Assembly: GCF_014644295.1 (NCBI RefSeq)
Contig: NZ_BMKK01000002.1
Span: 62,001 to 126,000, forward strand
Direction of reading: 5' to 3'
Length of the DNA stretch: 64,000 nt
DNA from: Emticicia aquatilis
Lineage (GTDB): Bacteria; Bacteroidota; Bacteroidia; Cytophagales; Spirosomataceae
Shown piece after piece: positions 1-8,344 of this stretch. The notes under the pieces were generated by a model, which saw only the letters and a program-made list of their open reading frames with translations, did no database searches and was not told where the DNA came from. The translations under genes were made by a program, and so were the position numbers. Numbering within the stretch: position 1 is the first letter of the stretch; each line of letters opens with the position of its first letter.

Positions 1-2
1 CA

Positions 3-113
3 GCCGATGATACCGTGATGGGCTTGACCGTGAAAGGTGCAAGAAAAATAGCTCCAGCCGTTTTAGGCCTAATTTTGTTGGTATCGGGCATTTCGATGGT
101 AAATCGTACGTAA
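3..113 (+). CDS. C-terminal fragment of an unknown membrane protein (5' end outside window)
   Basis: An open frame enters from the left edge and stops with TAA at 111-113, giving 36 residues. The fragment has one hydrophobic stretch (AVLGLILLVSGISMV) preceded by basic residues and ends four residues later, which fits a last transmembrane helix with a very short tail. There is too little sequence to name a family. A GC-rich palindrome and a hairpin follow directly. Confidence 0.5.
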   Translation, partial: ADDTVMGLTVKGARKIAPAVLGLILLVSGISMVNRT

Positions 114-121
114 CCCCTCCG

Positions 122-133
122 CCCCTAAAGGGG
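122..133. repeat. GC-rich intergenic palindrome CCCCT-AA-AGGGG
   Basis: CCCCT and AGGGG face each other across two bases, inside a C-rich flank that begins at the preceding stop codon. A close relative, CCCCT-TT-AGGGG at 30351-30362, lies just after the stop of eno with a G-rich flank, as if inverted. Both follow stop codons, so they belong to a dispersed 3'-flank repeat. Confidence 0.5.
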
Positions 134-145
134 AACTAATAAAGT

Positions 146-168
146 CCCTCTCCTTTTGCAGGAGAGGG
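146..168. terminator. Hairpin between the fragment and the DUF2851 gene
   Basis: A perfect nine-base stem (CCCTCTCCT / AGGAGAGGG) encloses the loop TTTGC between two genes that end towards each other. The T tracts on either side are poor, so it could be a repeat hairpin rather than a strong intrinsic terminator. Confidence 0.45.
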
Positions 169-184
169 ATTTAGGGTGAGGTAA

Positions 185-1456
185 TTATTTCTTCAAAATC
201 TCAATCCCCACATTGCATTGCAAACAGCGTTTGTGTGTGCAGAAATTATTGTAAAGTTCAATACTCGCTTGTGAGTCGAAAGCTGACTTTATGGTCAGGC
301 CTAATCCTTCCCACATTTCTGTTATATGGTTGTCTTCGGCTGGTAATGCTTCCAAAAAACTTACACATCTTGCCATAAACTCCTGATTATCAGTTTTTTC
401 AGAATAACAAGCCAAAAGAGGAATAACCGTATTTATCAGAATATTATTGATAGAATCTTTACCCAAACCTACCAGTTTTTTGCTGGCAACTTTCCCCAAA
501 TTATAGTGTTCTTGCCAATAGACTGATTGTTCAATTTTTAGTGAATTTCGCAAATCTTCAATCGAATTTGTTTGTGTAAAAAGCGAGAAAAAACTTTGCT
601 GTTGCGTAATCAGCTTGGCCAGTTGAGCAATGCGAATAGTCGGAAAATTGGCAGGTCGAGTACGTAGAAATTTCCATTCGTGCGAGGCTAATTGAGTTGA
701 TTTCAACGAAAACTTTGCTGAAAAGAAGTCATATTCTTGGCTTAGTTTTTCTGAATATTCATCAACTTTCTCAATCAAACCTGCTTGCCCGAATAGCATA
801 GCTTCGATTTGTGTAAGATTATCTCGGTGTTTTTGCAGAACCTTTAATCGTAGATTTTGAGCAAGCCTCAGAAATGTTTCATAATTGAGTTTAAAACCAA
901 AGTTTCGGGCCAAAAGCTGATACGCCGTTTCTTCCCAATCACCGTTGTTTTTCTCTAAAAGTTGCTCCACAACTTGAGCTTTTTGCTGCAAACGCTTCGC
1001 CAAAACTTTATCTAAAATGGCAAATTTCGATAAATCAGATATATCCGAAAAATGCTCTTTACATGGAATAATAGACTGATTATCAATTAAATACTGATAT
1101 TTGTCAAGAAGCTGAATATCTGTAATTGATTTCAATTCGAGTGTCGGAATCAAACTACCATTTTGTCTCGTAATTGTTTGGTCATTTTCCCAAACTACAT
1201 GCAGAATTACATTGTTGTAGGCTTCGTTATATTGGTGTTTATGAAGCTGCCAATCCGAAGATTTTACATGAATTTCTACATTACCAACCCACTCAATTTC
1301 ATTGATTTGAAGACGAGTGTTAGTAAAATCAGGGCCTGCATCGGTATTTAGAATACCTGTTTTTAGTACAGAAATCTTTTCACCCGAAATCGTTTGCAAA
1401 TTTGATTTATCAAACTGCTGAAATTGCCAAAGATAGTGTAGAAATGCCTCAGTCAT
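185..1456 (-). CDS. DUF2851 family protein
   Basis: This 423-residue cytoplasmic protein has no signal peptide or membrane segment. The N-terminus (FLHYLWQFQQFD, then NTDAGPDFTNTRL and GNVEIHVKSSDW) is typical of DUF2851, a family almost confined to Bacteroidota with no established biochemical role. The C-terminus carries a cysteine cluster (C406, C411, C414 in CTHKRCLQC) that could bind metal. It starts with ATG and lies downstream of pyrF on the same strand with 139 bases between, so joint transcription is possible but the gap holds an inverted repeat. Family is clear; function is unknown. Confidence 0.85.
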   Translation of the reverse strand: MTEAFLHYLWQFQQFDKSNLQTISGEKISVLKTGILNTDAGPDFTNTRLQINEIEWVGNVEIHVKSSDWQLHKHQYNEAYNNVILHVVWENDQTITRQNGSLIPTLELKSITDIQLLDKYQYLIDNQSIIPCKEHFSDISDLSKFAILDKVLAKRLQQKAQVVEQLLEKNNGDWEETAYQLLARNFGFKLNYETFLRLAQNLRLKVLQKHRDNLTQIEAMLFGQAGLIEKVDEYSEKLSQEYDFFSAKFSLKSTQLASHEWKFLRTRPANFPTIRIAQLAKLITQQQSFFSLFTQTNSIEDLRNSLKIEQSVYWQEHYNLGKVASKKLVGLGKDSINNILINTVIPLLACYSEKTDNQEFMARCVSFLEALPAEDNHITEMWEGLGLTIKSAFDSQASIELYNNFCTHKRCLQCNVGIEILKK

Positions 1457-1480
1457 CTTTTAATGGATAATTGAAAATGA

Positions 1481-1596
1481 ATAATTGATAATGAAAACGA
1501 CTTTTTACAAATACATAATTGAAAATGATGATTTAGATATTGAAATTGATTGAGAATTAGTGGTTTTCCTATTGTGAATTGTCCATTATCAATTAT
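1481..1596. repeat. 13-bp inverted repeat of the ATAATTGATAATG type
   Basis: ATAATTGATAATG at 1481-1493 is the exact reverse complement of 1584-1596. Each copy sits in degenerate AATTATCAATT/GATAATTG tracts. The right copy reaches the stop codon of pyrF (TGA read on the minus strand at 1596-1598), so the repeat contributes the end of that gene. The 90 bases between the arms show nothing else. Confidence 0.6.
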
Positions 1597-2459
1597 CAAT
1601 TCAGATACATCTGTAAATATTTCTCCATTTCTTGTTGTACTGCTTGTGCCTCTTTGGCAGCAACTTGAGCGAAATCTTCACCAGAAGAAGCATAAATAAT
1701 GGCTCTCGAAGAATTTACCAACAAGCCACATTGCTTATTCATACCGTATTTCGATACTTCTTCTAAACTACCACCTTGAGCTCCGACGCCTGGTACGAGT
1801 AAAAAATGTTCGGGAGCTATTTCTCTGATTTTTAGTAGTTTATCTGCTTTAGTAGCACCCACAACATACATCATTCGCTCTGAATCAGCCCATTTTTGAG
1901 AAGTCAAAATAACTTGTTCGTAGAGGCTGGTTACTGGAGATTGGTTACTGGTTATCGGTTGTTGAAGACTATTGACTTGCAACTGCTGAAAATCATCGCC
2001 ACCTGCGTTTGAAGTAAGAGCTAAAAGAATCACCCATTTTCCTTCAAATTCTAAGAAAGGCATTACCGAATCGCTACCCATATACGGAGCAACCGTTACT
2101 GAGTCGAAGTCAAGTCCCGAAGAAGCTTTATCAAAGAATGTACGAGCATAAAGCCCCGATGTATTCCCAATATCACCACGTTTTGCATCAGCAATTGTAA
2201 AACATTCTTGTGGTATATATTCAATTGTGCGTTGTAAACTTTCCCAGCCTTTTGCTCCCAATGCCTCGTAAAAAGCAATATTTGGCTTGTAAGCAACCGC
2301 AAACTCAGCGGTTGCGTCTATAATCTGGCGATTAAATTCAAAAATTGGGTCTTTTTCTTTAAGGAGATGAGACGGTATTTTTTTTATGTCGGTATCAAGA
2401 CCCACACACAAATAGGAGTTTTTTTTAGTGATTTGCTCGAAAAGCTGCTGTTTTGTCAT
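1596..2459 (-). CDS. pyrF: Orotidine 5'-phosphate decarboxylase (PyrF, group 2 type)
   Basis: The enzyme decarboxylates OMP to UMP, the last step of de novo UMP synthesis, in the cytosol. The 287-residue protein shows the substrate-entry region (YLCVGLDTD, about 17-24), the catalytic D-K-D charge network in [10 protein letters not shown] (D91, K93, D96) and the phosphate-binding region near [10 protein letters not shown]. This arrangement is that of the longer PyrF subgroup. Residues about 163-178 ([16 protein letters not shown]) are a low-complexity insertion encoded by short direct repeats (GGTTACTGG at 1929-1937 and 1943-1951, with a variant at 1950-1958). The last codons and stop overlap an intergenic repeat. 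ATG start; assignment is firm. Confidence 0.95.
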   Translation of the reverse strand: MTKQQLFEQITKKNSYLCVGLDTDIKKIPSHLLKEKDPIFEFNRQIIDATAEFAVAYKPNIAFYEALGAKGWESLQRTIEYIPQECFTIADAKRGDIGNTSGLYARTFFDKASSGLDFDSVTVAPYMGSDSVMPFLEFEGKWVILLALTSNAGGDDFQQLQVNSLQQPITSNQSPVTSLYEQVILTSQKWADSERMMYVVGATKADKLLKIREIAPEHFLLVPGVGAQGGSLEEVSKYGMNKQCGLLVNSSRAIIYASSGEDFAQVAAKEAQAVQQEMEKYLQMYLN

Positions 2460-2539
2460 TTTTTGCTGGTTTTTAGGGCAAATTTCTGCAAATTATACGA
2501 TTTAATCAGAAAAATAACACGATTTTATTTAGTATATAC

Positions 2540-2547
2540 TACTTTTG
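2540..2547 (+). promoter_or_regulatory. Putative -7 box upstream of rfbC
   Basis: TACTTTTG matches the Bacteroidetes -7 consensus TAnnTTTG and lies 86 bases before the rfbC start. No clear TTG is seen 19-21 bases further upstream, so this is a half match. Confidence 0.4.
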
Positions 2548-2632
2548 TGTATTCTTAAACCTTAGAAGAAGTCAGTTATCTAAGTAATTGATTGAAAAAT
2601 TAACTTGCCTATTTTAAAATTATTATCCGATA

Positions 2633-3172
2633 ATGGAGTTTAGAAAAACAAGTATTGAAGGACTGATTGAAGTATACCCAAGAATTTTTGGCGATTCCCG
2701 TGGCCACTTTTTTGAATCATACAGACATGATATTTTTGCTCAAAATGGTATTCCATTTCAGTTTGTGCAAGATAATCAGTCATTTTCTACGGCTGGAGTA
2801 TTGCGAGGACTTCACTTTCAGAATCCTCCCTTCGCACAAGGAAAACTCGTAAGGGTCATCAGTGGAAAAGTTATTGATATTGCGGTTGATATTCGCCCAA
2901 ACTCACCAACTTTTGGAAAATATGAGAAATTTGTTTTGGATGCCACACTCCAAAATATGGTTTATATTCCCGAAGGCTTTGCTCATGGCTTTGCGGCTCT
3001 CGAAGACAGTATTTTTGCCTATAAATGCACAAATAATTACAATAAAGCTTCCGAAGGTGGAATTATTTGGAATGACCCTGACCTAAATATTGATTGGGGA
3101 ATAGAGAATCCGAATGTATCTGAAAAGGATTTAGAACTTCCAACTTTTAAGGATTTATTCAACAAAAGTTAA
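2633..3172 (+). CDS. rfbC: dTDP-4-dehydrorhamnose 3,5-epimerase (RmlC)
   Basis: RmlC epimerises dTDP-4-keto-6-deoxyglucose at C3 and C5 on the way to dTDP-L-rhamnose for surface polysaccharides. The 179 residues are the usual family length. Visible hallmarks are RGLHFQ with catalytic His61, the substrate-binding run KLVRVISGKVIDIAVDIR (71-88), IPEGFAHGFAAL (112-123) and the acid residue Tyr130 in FAYKCTNNYNK. The ATG at 2633 gives the canonical start. The other rhamnose genes are not in the window. A good terminator follows, so the gene appears to end its transcript. Confidence 0.93.
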   Translation: MEFRKTSIEGLIEVYPRIFGDSRGHFFESYRHDIFAQNGIPFQFVQDNQSFSTAGVLRGLHFQNPPFAQGKLVRVISGKVIDIAVDIRPNSPTFGKYEKFVLDATLQNMVYIPEGFAHGFAALEDSIFAYKCTNNYNKASEGGIIWNDPDLNIDWGIENPNVSEKDLELPTFKDLFNKS

Positions 3173-3238
3173 GGGAAAATTTTCGTCACAAATTGTACCA
3201 ATTTTGTATTTACTGATAAATATTTTTTTAAAATATTG

Positions 3239-3271
3239 AATAGCAAGCGATTGATACCGCTTGCTATTTTT
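3239..3271 (+). terminator. Rho-independent terminator after rfbC
   Basis: An 11-base perfect stem (AATAGCAAGCG / CGCTTGCTATT) with an eight-base loop is followed by a T run. It lies 66 bases after the rfbC stop. Confidence 0.8.
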
Positions 3272-3285
3272 ATACAATAAACGGA

Positions 3286-3293
3286 TACATTTG
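3286..3293 (+). promoter_or_regulatory. Putative -7 box for the CpsB-like phosphatase gene
   Basis: TACATTTG fits TAnnTTTG, with a TTG 22 bases upstream at 3261-3263 inside the terminator stem. The spacing is slightly long. It lies between the rfbC terminator and the next gene, where a promoter is expected. Confidence 0.4.
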
Positions 3294-3362
3294 GCATGGT
3301 CTTGGGACATCAAGAGAATATCGCAGACTAAGGTTTTTAGACTGCCTTGATTGAATCCTAAT

Positions 3363-4160
3363 ATGCCAAAAAATAAACTATCCTTAATGTTTGAATCAAT
3401 CTTTAAGAGAGGGGTTTTGAGTAATTCTACTACTACTCAAACACCTGATTTGACAGTTGATGTTCATGCACATCTGTTGCCGCAGCTCGACGACGGCCCT
3501 GTTGATATTGAACAGAGCATTGAAATAATTAAAGAAATGTATCAGATAGGGTATCGCAAGATAATTGTAACACCCCATGTGATGACAGGCTATTACAACA
3601 ACGCCTACGAGGACATCTTGCAATCGCTACACATACTGAGGAGTGTATTGAAACGCAGAAATATTGCGATGGAATTGGAAGCTGCTGCCGAATATTATTT
3701 AGAAGATGAATTATTTAGGCTTATCGAACGCAAAGAAGTGTTGACTTTTGGTGGAAACAGAAAATATTTACTCTTTGAAGCATCATTTGTCACAAAAGCC
3801 TCATACATCCTCGAAGCTGCTTTACGCATCAAACAAGCTGGTTATACACCAGTTCTGGCTCATCCCGAACGCTACGTCAATCTCAATGATATTGAAGCTA
3901 TCAATCGTTTGGCTTATAATGGTGTACTTTTTCAGATAAATATTGGTTCTCTGACGGGTTATTATTCTAAACAAGCCCAAGAATTGGCCGAACTACTAAT
4001 TAATAGAAAATTGGTTGCGTTTTTAGGCTCAGATTGTCATAGTCTGACACAACTTGAAAGTATCAAACAAGCTTTTAAGTTGAAAATATTCAAAGAAGCA
4101 ACCAAACTTGATATTTTAAACAATACACTTTTGGAGAATAAATCTACTGTTTATGCCTAA
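3363..4160 (+). CDS. CpsB/YwqE-type protein tyrosine phosphatase (PHP fold)
   Basis: Polymerase-and-histidinol-phosphatase fold with the family motifs DVHAHLLPQLDDGP (metal-binding histidines), VTPHVM, LAHPERY and FLGSDCHS. Members dephosphorylate bacterial tyrosine kinases (CapB/Wzc type) that control capsule or exopolysaccharide export, acting in the cytosol with a divalent-metal centre. The longest frame begins with TTG at 3351; I start at the ATG at 3363, and the ATG at 3387 (MFESIFKRG) is equally plausible because relatives often begin like that. rfbC lies upstream but behind a terminator. The gene converges on lpxH, with six bases between them and no terminator visible in the gap. The exact substrate is inferred. 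Confidence 0.85.
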   Translation: MPKNKLSLMFESIFKRGVLSNSTTTQTPDLTVDVHAHLLPQLDDGPVDIEQSIEIIKEMYQIGYRKIIVTPHVMTGYYNNAYEDILQSLHILRSVLKRRNIAMELEAAAEYYLEDELFRLIERKEVLTFGGNRKYLLFEASFVTKASYILEAALRIKQAGYTPVLAHPERYVNLNDIEAINRLAYNGVLFQINIGSLTGYYSKQAQELAELLINRKLVAFLGSDCHSLTQLESIKQAFKLKIFKEATKLDILNNTLLENKSTVYA

Positions 4161-4166
4161 AATTGT

Positions 4167-4934
4167 TTATTTTGCTTGAAAAGTTAGTAACTGCATGGTT
4201 TCGCCATCAAAAACCGCATAGCTATTGTGCCAAATCCAATCACCGAGATTAACATAGCGGGCAGTATCAGAAATATTCATTTCGGCCATTGTATGTCGGT
4301 GGCCGAAAACATAAAAATCATGGTGAGTTTTGATTTCAATTTGCTTGGAATACTGCACTAAATGCTCTCGTTCTTCACCCAAAAACTCTTCGGGTTTACG
4401 TTTTTTCTTCCAGCTATTTTTAGTCCAAATTTGGCCAAACAACATGCCGAGATTTGGGTGCATAACTCGCCCAAACAAGAATCGTGGTATTTTTCCTTCA
4501 AAGACAACCTTCAAAATTTTATAACCAAAATCATCAGCACCGAGTCCGTCGCCGTGGCCGACATAAAAAGTTTTATTATTGAATGTAAAAACTTGCGGGC
4601 GGCGAATGGTGCGAATATTTAGCTCAGTTTCAAAGTAATCGGTCATCCACATATCTCGATTGCCTAAAAAGACAATAATTTCGACGCCAGCATCTGATAA
4701 TTCAGCCAATTTTCCGAAAAAACGTACAAAACCTTTCGGCACAACGTGCTTATATTCGTACCAAAAATCAAACAAATCGCCAACCAAAAAGATTACTTCG
4801 GCATCATGACGAATACTTTCGAGCCAATCAATGATTCGTCGTTCACGGATGAGGCTTTCGGCGTGCGATGGAGCACCCAAATGAAAATCAGAGGCAAAGT
4901 ATATTTTTTTTCCTGCGGGGATTGTACGATTCAT
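4167..4934 (-). CDS. lpxH: UDP-2,3-diacylglucosamine diphosphatase (LpxH-like)
   Basis: Calcineurin-like phosphoesterase that cleaves UDP-2,3-diacylglucosamine to lipid X in lipid A synthesis, at the inner face of the cytoplasmic membrane. The metal ligands are all visible in order: DFHLG, GDLFDFW, GNRDMW (the GN-R-D form is characteristic of LpxH rather than the usual GNHD), HGDGLG and GHRHT. The longest frame starts 16 codons earlier, but MNRTIPAGKKIYFASDFH at 4934 matches the family start. Length from this start is 255 residues. It is transcribed away from the receiver gene at 5160. An alternative is the related LpxH2/YbbF branch. Confidence 0.85.
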   Translation of the reverse strand: MNRTIPAGKKIYFASDFHLGAPSHAESLIRERRIIDWLESIRHDAEVIFLVGDLFDFWYEYKHVVPKGFVRFFGKLAELSDAGVEIIVFLGNRDMWMTDYFETELNIRTIRRPQVFTFNNKTFYVGHGDGLGADDFGYKILKVVFEGKIPRFLFGRVMHPNLGMLFGQIWTKNSWKKKRKPEEFLGEEREHLVQYSKQIEIKTHHDFYVFGHRHTMAEMNISDTARYVNLGDWIWHNSYAVFDGETMQLLTFQAK

Positions 4935-5055
4935 CAACATTAACGCAATTCTATGAAAATTGAAATTTTGCACAAAGCACACAAAATTTTATGAATATTT
5001 TAAACGAAAACAGAAATTTTGTTGAAATTTTGTCGTTTTTGATACTAATTATGCG

Positions 5056-5063
5056 TAGTTTTG
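5056..5063 (+). promoter_or_regulatory. Putative -7 box for the single-domain response regulator
   Basis: TAGTTTTG matches TAnnTTTG about 97 bases before the start codon. TTTG at 5029-5032 is 23 bases upstream, slightly farther than usual. Confidence 0.4.
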
Positions 5064-5159
5064 AAATAAAGCAAAATTTGATTTTATAGAAAATCATCTT
5101 TCCTTATATTTACGACCGAATTCTTATAAGACCATTTTATAAAACAATATTATTATCCA

Positions 5160-5528
5160 ATGAAACGAGTATTAATTGCCGAAGACAGCTCAGTGATTCA
5201 GAACTTAGCCAAAAAGATTTTGGAATTCCAGAATTTTGAAATTACTGCCGTTAAGAATGGCGAACAAGTGATGCAATTGCTCGACAAAGAAGATTTTGAC
5301 ATCTTGTTGCTCGACATCAATATGCCGATTATGGATGGTATGGAGTGTGTGAAAGCGATTCGTGAATTGAGCGATAAAACAAAGGCAAAACTTCCTGTTG
5401 TGGCTATTACAGGCAATGCAAAGAATTATTCAGAAACTGATTTCAAAGAAGCTGGTTTTAATGATGCTTTGATGAAACCTTTGAATTTTGATAAATTAGT
5501 CGAAGTAGTAAAAGGACTAACGGAATAA
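5160..5528 (+). CDS. Single-domain response regulator (CheY-like receiver)
   Basis: The 122 residues are one receiver domain with no output domain. The phosphorylation machinery is complete: acidic pair E8-D9, phosphoacceptor D52 in LLLDINMP, T84 in AITGNA and K106 in MKP. Such proteins pass phosphate to or from hybrid kinases and Hpt proteins or act by protein contact. No kinase, Hpt or chemotaxis gene is adjacent, so its partner is elsewhere. An inverted repeat of TCAT-type units follows the stop and reaches the next gene. Confidence 0.9.
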   Translation: MKRVLIAEDSSVIQNLAKKILEFQNFEITAVKNGEQVMQLLDKEDFDILLLDINMPIMDGMECVKAIRELSDKTKAKLPVVAITGNAKNYSETDFKEAGFNDALMKPLNFDKLVEVVKGLTE

Positions 5529-5535
5529 TAATTTT

Positions 5536-5625
5536 CAATGATTGAATGAGTGAATGATAGAATTGTTTATCAAGAAACTAATTCTTTCTTATTCTATCAT
5601 TCGCTCACTCATTCATTCAATCATT
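5536..5625. repeat. Inverted tetranucleotide-type repeat (TCAT/TCAC/TCGC units)
   Basis: The left arm (5536-5563) reads as GAATGAGTGAATGATAG-type units, and the right arm (5591-5625) as their complement with two extra four-base units. The arms could pair to a long hairpin. It lies between the receiver gene and the PhnP-like gene, and its right end touches the latter's start region. Related copies lie at 32791-32815 and 37731-37800. Confidence 0.65.
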
Positions 5626-5632
5626 GACTAAA

Positions 5633-6397
5633 ATGAACGTAACTTTTCTCGGAACAGGTACTTCGGGTGGTATTCCCGTACTGACGTGTGGCTGTGAGGT
5701 TTGTAATTCGCTGGATTACCGTGATAAACGACTCAGAGTATCGGTTTGGATTGAAGTAGAAAATAAAAGTTTTGTGATTGATACGGGGCCTGATTTCCGT
5801 CATCAAGCACTTCGTGAACGTATTCCTCGCATCGACGGAATTATCTACACCCACGAACACAAAGACCACACGGCTGGTCTGGACGATATTCGTCCTTACA
5901 ATTATCTGCATGGCATTCAACATTTAGACCTTTATGGGCATCCGAGAGTGCTGGCTCAACTCAAACGTGAATTTGCCTACGCTTTTGAAGAACAGAAATA
6001 TCCTGGCGTACCATTGATTAATGTGCACGAAATTGGTAATGAAGAATTTACTATCAAAGAAGAGACTTTCACACCTATCGAAGTGCTGCACCACCGTTTG
6101 CCAGTCTTAGGCTTCCGTATTAAAGATTTTACCTACATTACCGATGTAAACTATATTTCTGAGCAAGAATTAGAAAAAGCTTATGGCTCAAAAGTATTGG
6201 TGTTGGGAGCTTTACAACGTCAAAAACATATCTCTCATTTTACTCTTGATGAAGCCATTGAAGTTGCTCAAAAAGTAAATGCGGATGTCACTTATTTCAC
6301 TCATATTAGCCACAAAATGGGTTTGCACAGCGAAGTCGAAAAAGAGCTTCCGCCAAATATAAGACTGGCCTATGATGGCCTTCAAGTTAAGTTGTAA
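5633..6397 (+). CDS. MBL-fold metallo-hydrolase, PhnP-like
   Basis: A 254-residue metallo-beta-lactamase-fold protein with FLGTGTSGGIP (5-15), a CGCEVC cysteine group (20-25), VIDTGPDFR (48-56) and the metal motif HEHKDH (74-79), followed by later histidines (FTHISH). The N-terminal glycine loop plus the cysteine group resembles PhnP and relatives, which are cyclic phosphodiesterases. No phosphonate genes are nearby, so the substrate is unknown. The longest frame begins with TTG at 5624 inside the upstream repeat; the ATG at 5633 is the better start (MNVTFLGTGTS). Confidence 0.8.
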   Translation: MNVTFLGTGTSGGIPVLTCGCEVCNSLDYRDKRLRVSVWIEVENKSFVIDTGPDFRHQALRERIPRIDGIIYTHEHKDHTAGLDDIRPYNYLHGIQHLDLYGHPRVLAQLKREFAYAFEEQKYPGVPLINVHEIGNEEFTIKEETFTPIEVLHHRLPVLGFRIKDFTYITDVNYISEQELEKAYGSKVLVLGALQRQKHISHFTLDEAIEVAQKVNADVTYFTHISHKMGLHSEVEKELPPNIRLAYDGLQVKL

Positions 6398-6412
6398 TTT
6401 TCTTCATTCCAA

Positions 6413-6476
6413 AATCCCGTAGGGATTGTAAATCGAAAGAAAGTTTAGAGTAAAATGAAATCATGCCGTAGGTATG
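6413..6476. repeat. Two short palindromes sharing CCGTAGG
   Basis: AATCCC-GTA-GGGATT at 6413-6427 and CATGCC-GTA-GGTATG at 6462-6476 have the same CCGTAGG core and six-base arms (one wobble in the second). They lie 34 bases apart in the gap before the VRR-NUC gene. They look like two units of a small dispersed repeat; no function is evident. Confidence 0.5.
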
Positions 6477-6490
6477 ACACAATAAATTCG

Positions 6491-6498
6491 TACTTTTG
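6491..6498 (+). promoter_or_regulatory. Putative -7 box before the VRR-NUC gene
   Basis: TACTTTTG matches TAnnTTTG 34 bases before the start codon. No TTG is seen at the expected -33 position. Confidence 0.4.
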
Positions 6499-6531
6499 GC
6501 AGTATTTTTCCGTGATTGAATCCTACAAAGA

Positions 6532-8280
6532 ATGGCAATAGAACAAACTCCCAAAAACGAACTTCCTCCAAAATATTATCTCGAATACTTCAATTATGTA
6601 CTGGATTTTGTACAGGAAAAATACCGTCATATCTTAAATGAAGGCGAATGGCGTTTCTTGCGAAAATACTATTGTTTGAGTGAAGATGCTCAGTGTCTTT
6701 TTATCCGTTTTTCTAATCGACGGGGTTTATTTTTTCGAGTTAATAAGTTGGCATACAGTGAATTAACTGACATTCCTGCATTACTCAACGAACTACTCGA
6801 ACGAGAATTTATTGAAAGTCTCAATCCAGAAAAACACAAGACGTTCAGTAAGGAAATGCTTAGTGTTTGGACTACAAAAGAGTTAGTAGAGCAATTTTCT
6901 AAATTACACACTGAGAAAAAAACTACATATAAAAAACTAAAAAAAGAAGAACTCGTAGAGGCTATTTTACAAGATTTTGAGCTTGCCCAAATCGTAGAAG
7001 TACTTAATAGTTTCGAGCCAATCATCAAAGTTTGCTTTGAGTATGAAGTAACCTTTATGAAGTTTTTGTTTTTTGGAAATCGCTATCTCGATATGACCGA
7101 GTTTGTGATGCGTGATATGGGTTTAGTACAATTTGAAACCCATGATGACGACAAACTTGTGGCTCGTTTTAATACCCGTAAAGATGCCGAGGATAAATGG
7201 CTGATTACTGACCAAAACGATTTGTTTTCTCAGCTAAAAGATACTGCTCCCGCACTTGATGTTTATGACTGGTTTATGAATTTTGCCGATTCTGTGAATG
7301 ATTTGAGCGAAGTTGCAAAACCATCTTACGAGCGTTTGATTATCAAAGTAGCTACTTTTTTGGAAAAAAGTAAGCTTTTAGATGAAGCTTTGTTGGTATA
7401 TCGACTTACTGAACAAGTGCCATCAAGAGAGCGACAAGTGCGAACACTTCAAAAGTTGAATCATATCGACGAAGCATTTTCTTTGTGCCAACAAATGATT
7501 GAGTACCCTAAAAATGCCGACGAAAAATTTTATGCTATTGATTTCCTTAATAAACTCAACACTAAAAAACGAACTAAGAAAAGTACAACTTCGTGGTTGC
7601 ATCAGGCTGAGTCAATTACGGTTTCTATTGATTTTAGACATCAAGTTGAAATGGGCGTAGTAGATTATTATCACCAAGAGGGCAAACTGGCAGTTTTCTC
7701 AGAAAATCATCTTTGGAGAGCCATTTTTGGTTTAGTTTTTTGGGATATTGTCTTTGACCCAAGTTTGGTGGCTTTTCATCATCCGTTCCAGCGTCGGCCT
7801 TCAGATTTGTATTTGCCTGATTTTTACGAAAAACGTAAAGATTTAATCATAAGCCATTTAGATACTTTTGCTGATGTGCAAGATTTACTCGTTTACATGG
7901 GAGAGCGATACGAGTCAAAATTTGGCATAGCCAATCCGTTTGTGGTTTGGTTAGAAGAGATTTGGCTGATTGTCAGAAAAGCAGTTGAGTTGATAGAATT
8001 TGAAGCGATGAAGAAAATCCTGCACGAAATGTCGAAGAATTTAGTTGAACATTTGCGTGGATTTCCAGACCTTTTCATGTGGGATGATATCGCTGGAGAA
8101 TATTGTTTTGTAGAAGTAAAATCACCCACAGATAATTTATCGAATCAACAACTTTCTTGGTTGCAATATTTTCAAGAAATTGGTGTAAATGCCAAAGTTT
8201 TGAGGGTTTATTGGAAGGAAAATGATACATTAGAAGAAGAACAAAGTAGTCAACAGTCAACTGTCGACAGTTCACAGTAG
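6532..8280 (+). CDS. VRR-NUC (FAN1-like) nuclease domain protein
   Basis: A 582-residue protein. The C-terminal part has the VRR-NUC restriction-nuclease fold signature: GFPDL (510-514, D513), then FVEVKSP with E528 and K530, then QQLSWLQYF, the PD-(D/E)xK arrangement of the FAN1/KIAA1018 family that cuts branched or cross-linked DNA. The preceding region (6532 to about 7600) resembles the FAN1-like N-terminal helical and SAP-like parts (for example TTKELVEQFSKLH), and HPFQRRPSDLY is another conserved block. The last residues (EEEQSSQQSTVDSSQ) are low complexity and their DNA is a palindromic repeat (8259-8272), so the tail is probably acquired. Repair role is inferred from the family. Confidence 0.85.
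   Translation: MAIEQTPKNELPPKYYLEYFNYVLDFVQEKYRHILNEGEWRFLRKYYCLSEDAQCLFIRFSNRRGLFFRVNKLAYSELTDIPALLNELLEREFIESLNPEKHKTFSKEMLSVWTTKELVEQFSKLHTEKKTTYKKLKKEELVEAILQDFELAQIVEVLNSFEPIIKVCFEYEVTFMKFLFFGNRYLDMTEFVMRDMGLVQFETHDDDKLVARFNTRKDAEDKWLITDQNDLFSQLKDTAPALDVYDWFMNFADSVNDLSEVAKPSYERLIIKVATFLEKSKLLDEALLVYRLTEQVPSRERQVRTLQKLNHIDEAFSLCQQMIEYPKNADEKFYAIDFLNKLNTKKRTKKSTTSWLHQAESITVSIDFRHQVEMGVVDYYHQEGKLAVFSENHLWRAIFGLVFWDIVFDPSLVAFHHPFQRRPSDLYLPDFYEKRKDLIISHLDTFADVQDLLVYMGERYESKFGIANPFVVWLEEIWLIVRKAVELIEFEAMKKILHEMSKNLVEHLRGFPDLFMWDDIAGEYCFVEVKSPTDNLSNQQLSWLQYFQEIGVNAKVLRVYWKENDTLEEEQSSQQSTVDSSQ
8259..8272. repeat. Perfect 14-bp palindrome AACTGTCGACAGTT inside a 3' coding end
   Basis: The palindrome is flanked by AGTCAAC and TTCACAGT units and lies within the last codons of the VRR-NUC gene, whose stop is eight bases later. 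The context is that of an intergenic repeat that has been read through as coding sequence. Confidence 0.55.
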
Positions 8281-8344
8281 TATAAAGTGCTGTTTGTAGT
8301 ATTTGATGAATATATATTTACAAAAACGAAAAAGCTATACAAAA

